From positions 1,550,001 through 1,614,000 of the forward strand of contig CBDCTY010000002.1 of the NCBI GenBank assembly GCA_965222445.1: DNA of 64,000 nt, in the 5' to 3' direction. Below, piece by piece: positions 60,351 to 64,000 of this stretch. The notes beneath the pieces were generated by a model. It searched no databases. It was not told the origin of the DNA and saw only the letters and a program-made list of their open reading frames with translations. Position 1 is the first letter of the stretch. Each line of letters starts with the position of its first letter. Both the position numbers and the translations under genes were made by a program. Source of the stretch: GCA-958296115 sp965222445 (GTDB lineage: Bacteria; Chloroflexota; Dehalococcoidia; Lucifugimonadales; CAJWER01).

Positions 60351-61451
60351 TTAGACTATCGACCTGGACTGGACGGTTACCTTTTCGAGGCGGCTCCTGT
60401 CGGGGGTGGGGAGCCGTCCCTCGAAGGGCTGGAAGGTCTTGCGCGGCGTGAGCTCCATCGGCGGGTCGGACAGGTCCTCCGCGTAGAAGCGCGACGACGG
60501 GAAGAGGTCGCCGGGGTAGGTGAAGTTCGGGAGCGTGGCCACCTCGACGCATAGTGCGCCGCCGAGGGCGCTCTCCAGCATCCCGCCGATCCACACGGGT
60601 ATGCCAGCGTCCCGGCACAGGTCGTGGATGGCCTTTGCGTTCGCAAGCCCGCCCACACGCCCGGGCTTGATGTTGATGTACTCGCACGCGCCGACGCTGA
60701 TCGCCTGCTCGGCAGCCTTTATGCTGACGATCGACTCGTCGAGGCAGACCGGCGTCCGTATCCGCTTGGCAAGCTCGGCGTGGTCCAGCACGTCCGCGTA
60801 GTGCAGCGGCTGCTCGATGAACGCGAGGCCCAGGTCGTCGATGGCCTCGAAGAATGGCAGATCGTCCAGCGAGTAGCCCGAGTTGCAGTCTATGTGGAAG
60901 GTCGTGTCGGGAAACGCGCCGCGAACGATGCGCAGCATCTCCAGGTCCCAGCCGCGGGCCACCTTGAGCTTGATGCGCGGGAACCCCGCGTCGACGGCCT
61001 CCTGGATGTTGCCCAGCAGCATGTCGTAGGAGTCCTGGATGCCGAAGTCCGCGCCCGCCTGGACCTCCTTCGTCTCGCCGCCCAGGAGCCGGTGGACGGG
61101 CGTGCCGGTGATGGCGCTCTGCAGGGTCCACCAGCATATCTCGATGGCGGCCTTGGCGAAGCTGTTGCCCTTGAAGAGCCTCAGCCGCTCGTTGATGTCG
61201 TCCGCCGAATCGTACTCGCCGCCCACGACGTGGGGGCCGAAGAACTCCGTCACGTTGTGGAATACGGAGGCCGCGCTCTCGGTCAGGTACGTGGGCGCGC
61301 GCAGGGGGCTGGACTCCGACCATGCGTCGTAGTCGCCGCTGACGGCCCTGACCAGCACCGAGTGGATGTCGTAGTCCTCGCCGTACGCGGTGCGCCACGG
61401 GTAGATGAGCGGCATGGCGACGTGATAGACCTCGAACCTGTCGATACGCAC
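60351..61451 (-). CDS. MenC/N-succinylamino-acid-racemase-like enolase-superfamily enzyme
   Basis: A 366-residue protein with a complete active site for this subgroup: KLKV (K-x-K), Asp in HIDCNSGY, Glu in AFIEQPL, Asp in CLDESIVS and the second Lys in NIKPGRVGG. This matches the o-succinylbenzoate synthase/N-succinylamino acid racemase branch. No other menaquinone genes are near, so a racemase or other promiscuous role is as likely as MenC. Confidence 0.85.
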   Translation of the reverse strand: MRIDRFEVYHVAMPLIYPWRTAYGEDYDIHSVLVRAVSGDYDAWSESSPLRAPTYLTESAASVFHNVTEFFGPHVVGGEYDSADDINERLRLFKGNSFAKAAIEICWWTLQSAITGTPVHRLLGGETKEVQAGADFGIQDSYDMLLGNIQEAVDAGFPRIKLKVARGWDLEMLRIVRGAFPDTTFHIDCNSGYSLDDLPFFEAIDDLGLAFIEQPLHYADVLDHAELAKRIRTPVCLDESIVSIKAAEQAISVGACEYINIKPGRVGGLANAKAIHDLCRDAGIPVWIGGMLESALGGALCVEVATLPNFTYPGDLFPSSRFYAEDLSDPPMELTPRKTFQPFEGRLPTPDRSRLEKVTVQSRSIV

Positions 61452-61937
61452 CGTGAGACCTCCTGGGGTGTGGAATCAAGCCGATTCCAAGGGATTATCT
61501 CAGGATCTTCCGCATTGGTGGAGGACTGGCAATTGTTCAGTCCCGGTGAGTTGAGAGGTCATCCCCGAATGTCATTCCGAACGAAGCGCCAGCGGAGTGA
61601 GGAATCTACGACTGTAGTCGTGGGATGGCCCTGTGTGCAAAGGACTGTAGATTCTTCGTCGCTGCGCTCCTCAGAATGACAACAAGGAAGGGCGATGCCT
61701 ATGTCCTATCCAGTCTGAACAGTTACCAAAGCTGCCCTTTGAAGATCGTACCCAGATCCACCACCTGATTTGCACGGGCGGCGTGACGGACTGCCTCTGA
61801 GGCTATCGCTGTGCACCTTGCCGGGGATGGGTTCCCGCCCCCGACTTCTCGGGGGCAGGCTCGTCGCGGGAATGACGGAGGTGGTGGATTTGGGTCGTAG
61901 GACAGGCATTGTCGAAGCACCCTATATGAGACGGTTA
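61452..61937. repeat. Gene-free spacer with inverted repeats
   Basis: No gene is seen. GAATCTACGACTGTAG (61602-61617) and CTGTAGATTCTTCG (61646-61659) form one inverted pair inside a GTCATTCCGAACGAAGCGC to CTCAGAATGAC unit (61569-61680). A second palindromic unit with CCCCCGACTTCTCGGGGG lies at about 61838-61876. Confidence 0.7.
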
Positions 61938-64000
61938 CTAAATGGTCAGGCGGCGGTAGAGGTATAGGAGCCTGTTGGGCAGGGCGTGGATGTCGTCCAG
62001 CACCTCGTAGCCCATGTCGGCGCACATGGTCTTGAGGTAGTCGTGGCCGTTCTTGTCGACGGTGAGGCAGAAGGCGCTGATGTCCTTGTCGCGCGCCTCG
62101 TCCAGCGCCATCCTCGTGTCGTGGACGGCGTACTCCTTCTCGACCCCCTCGCGGCTGTACCCGCGGTCCTGGGGCCTACCGTCGCTGATCAGAAACAGCA
62201 GCTTAGTGCGGGCGTCCTGGGCCTCGAGCTTCATGGTGGCGTGTCGGATGGCGGGCCCCATGCGGGTGGCGTGGAGCGGCGCGACCCGGTCGATCCTCCG
62301 CTGCACACGGTCGGAGAAGTTCTCGTCGATGTCCTTGATGGTGTAGAACTCCACGTTTTCCCGGCCGTAGCCTGAGAAGCTGTAGATGCCGTAGACGTCC
62401 CCGATGGCTTCGAGGGCGTGGATGAGGAGGACGATGGCCTCCTTCTCCAGGTCGATGATCCGCTTGTAGGAGCGGCGCATGCCGTCGCCCCGGCGCGTGC
62501 GGAGCCAGACCATGTACTCCACCGGGTCGCTGGGCGCGTCCCAGTCGTCGGTCACGTTCTTCGAGTCCTCTATGGCCTCGGCGGTGGAGGCGCTGGTGTC
62601 CAGCAGGAAGACCACGGCCACGTCGCGCTGGACCTTGTTGCGTTTCCAGTAGAGCTTCTCGCTGGGCCCAGCCCCCGTGCGTATGTCGACTATCGCCTCG
62701 ATCACGTCGTCGATGTCGATCTCTTCGCCGTCCTCGAGCTTGCGCACCTTGCGGAACGTCTCGGGGACGAGCATCTCGAACTGCCGGCGTATCTGGTCCG
62801 CCAGAGGGCCGTAGCTGTGCAGCGTGCTGCCGAAGTAGGACGCGTCGCCCTCGGCCATCTTCTTCTCGCGCACTATGCACCAGTTGGGCTTGTAGTCGTC
62901 GGCCCTGAAGTCCCACTCGTCGTATACGAAGGACTGGGGCTCGTCCGGGTCCAGGGAGCCGCCCTGCTCGTCGACGTGCATCAGCGGCCCCTGGCCCATC
63001 TCGGGCGATTGCGGCAGGGTCAGGCCCGCCTCCTTCAGCATGTTGTCGGCGAAGGCCCCGGTCGCCTCCTCCATTCCGCCTTCGCCAGCGTCGAGGTCCA
63101 CCTCCGCGCTCGACTTCAGCATCTCCTCGAGCATCTCCTGCGTGATCTGCTCGCCCTCCATGTCGGAGGAGTCGCTCTGGCGCTGCATCCTGAGCTCGGT
63201 CATCATCTGGGCAAGCTCCGGCTTGAACTCGCCCCTGTAGTCCACGTCCTGGCTCGGGTCGTACTCCTCCTCGCCCTCCTGGCTCTCGGCGTCCTGCATG
63301 AGCTGGTCTGCGATCTGCTGCTCGTCCAGCCCGGCGTCGGCCCCCTCCGTGTCGGGAAGCTCGATGTCCTGCCAGTCGTCGGGCGCGGCCTCCTCGTTTG
63401 GGATCTGAGACAGGATCGCGTAGATTCGCAGGGTCGCCTCGGCTGCGTCCTCGACCGTTGCGGTTGGGACGGCCGCCCTGCGGGCCAGCGCCACGACCTG
63501 GTGCGCCTCCTCCCTGTACTGGGACGGCACGGCGAGGCCCTTCTGCTGCCGCAGGCTGATCCTGACCAACAGCTCGACCAGCGCCTCTCGGGCGGGCAGC
63601 GACTTGATGTCGGGCCGGCTCTCCAGCGCCCCCTCCTGGACCGCCAGGTACGATGCGCTGATGCCCGGGTACTCGGCCACGACGATGGCGTCGAGCCGTC
63701 CGTCCTCGACTACGGTGAAGACGTCGAGGGCGAGGCGGCGCTCGTCGAAGATGTCGAAGAAGCGCTGCATGTCCGTGACCCAGCCGTCCGACTCCTGGGG
63801 CTCCTGTCCGTCTCTGCTGGTCCTGGCCGCGGGGTCCACCTGCGGCCGTAGGTCGTCGAAGAGGGTGGAGGGCAGGTCGTACCGGAACCGGAAGCTGCCG
63901 AACTCCAGGTGCGCGGTCTGGTGGGTCGAGATCACCTTGTACAGGGCGAAGTTCTCCTGCTTCGTGCCGTACCTGCCCTCCTGAGCGGGCAGGAAGACCG
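61938..64000 (-). CDS. NorD-like VWA-domain protein (5' end outside window)
   Basis: The frame is open to the right edge: codons before the GTG at 63935 read QENFALYKV in the same frame, which is family-like, so the true start lies beyond the window. The visible product has an acidic middle (residues about 200-300 of the visible part) and a C-terminal von Willebrand A domain with MIDAS motif DTSAS near 62600, FLISDGRPQDRGY and HDTRMALDEARDK. NorD/CoxE-type proteins help a partner MoxR AAA ATPase to activate metalloenzymes; no partner is in view. Confidence 0.87.
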   Translation of the reverse strand, partial: VFLPAQEGRYGTKQENFALYKVISTHQTAHLEFGSFRFRYDLPSTLFDDLRPQVDPAARTSRDGQEPQESDGWVTDMQRFFDIFDERRLALDVFTVVEDGRLDAIVVAEYPGISASYLAVQEGALESRPDIKSLPAREALVELLVRISLRQQKGLAVPSQYREEAHQVVALARRAAVPTATVEDAAEATLRIYAILSQIPNEEAAPDDWQDIELPDTEGADAGLDEQQIADQLMQDAESQEGEEEYDPSQDVDYRGEFKPELAQMMTELRMQRQSDSSDMEGEQITQEMLEEMLKSSAEVDLDAGEGGMEEATGAFADNMLKEAGLTLPQSPEMGQGPLMHVDEQGGSLDPDEPQSFVYDEWDFRADDYKPNWCIVREKKMAEGDASYFGSTLHSYGPLADQIRRQFEMLVPETFRKVRKLEDGEEIDIDDVIEAIVDIRTGAGPSEKLYWKRNKVQRDVAVVFLLDTSASTAEAIEDSKNVTDDWDAPSDPVEYMVWLRTRRGDGMRRSYKRIIDLEKEAIVLLIHALEAIGDVYGIYSFSGYGRENVEFYTIKDIDENFSDRVQRRIDRVAPLHATRMGPAIRHATMKLEAQDARTKLLFLISDGRPQDRGYSREGVEKEYAVHDTRMALDEARDKDISAFCLTVDKNGHDYLKTMCADMGYEVLDDIHALPNRLLYLYRRLTI

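Overview
The window is GC-rich bacterial chromosome, densely coded on both strands. The mix of genes suggests a Chloroflexota bacterium of the SAR202/Dehalococcoidia type: several enolase-superfamily paralogues, three Gfo/Idh/MocA-type oxidoreductase domains, NHL-repeat proteins, a CehA/McbA metallohydrolase, a DUF1501/DUF1800 pair, and many palindromic repeats. This placement is an inference from gene content; no 16S rRNA gene is present. Housekeeping anchors are mutS (left edge, 5' end missing), mutL, serS, ffh and three tRNA genes (CAT, CAC and CAG anticodons).

Layout. 1-6.1 kb: mutS, a repeat-filled spacer, a Pro-rich TPR lipoprotein and the first copy (4773-5879) of an unrecognised gene family, called here the LADIVR family after a shared motif. 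6.1-12.8 kb: the two halves of a D-glutamate-cyclase-like pair, separated by an ApaLI-type restriction-modification cassette, then a CehA-like hydrolase, an alpha/beta hydrolase and an arrestin-like protein. 12.8-18.1 kb: an accessory zone with a MITE-like element, a brnT toxin gene interrupted by an IS5-type element, an intact brnA, two low-GC envelope genes and the second LADIVR gene. 18.1-24.5 kb: DUF2461, a class III aminotransferase, a VapBC pair, tRNAs, mutL and an SDR. 24.5-33.1 kb: carbohydrate-type metabolism (rhamnose mutarotase, methyltransferases, NHL protein, a Gfo-aldo/keto reductase fusion, ThuA with a Gfo partner). 33.1-37.4 kb: a second accessory zone with a solitary HicB, HicAB, a second IS, an aldo/keto reductase and a RusA plus REase-HEPN gene pair. 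37.4-46 kb: NHL, DUF1501/DUF1800, a keto-acid hydratase, amidohydrolase, cupin and a HigA remnant. 46-51.7 kb: tandem enolase paralogues, a ManD/RspA-like dehydratase and a lactonase-fold protein. 51.7-53.1 kb: a decayed third LADIVR copy, a dense repeat array and a GAF protein. 53.2-64 kb: serS, a cupin, an AAA ATPase plus TOPRIM pair directly upstream of ffh, a Gfo oxidoreductase, a PaREP1/HEPN-like gene, a MenC-like enolase and a NorD-like VWA protein running off the right edge.

Two themes stand out. First, several defence, toxin-antitoxin or mobile modules have been inserted into or beside otherwise ordinary operons. Second, families of short palindromic repeats fill the spacers and also sit in frame inside proteins, most clearly in the LADIVR genes. 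Both intact LADIVR genes carry the same TTGACA-N17-CATAAT promoter ending seven bases before the ATG, so their mRNAs should be leaderless. serS also appears leaderless.
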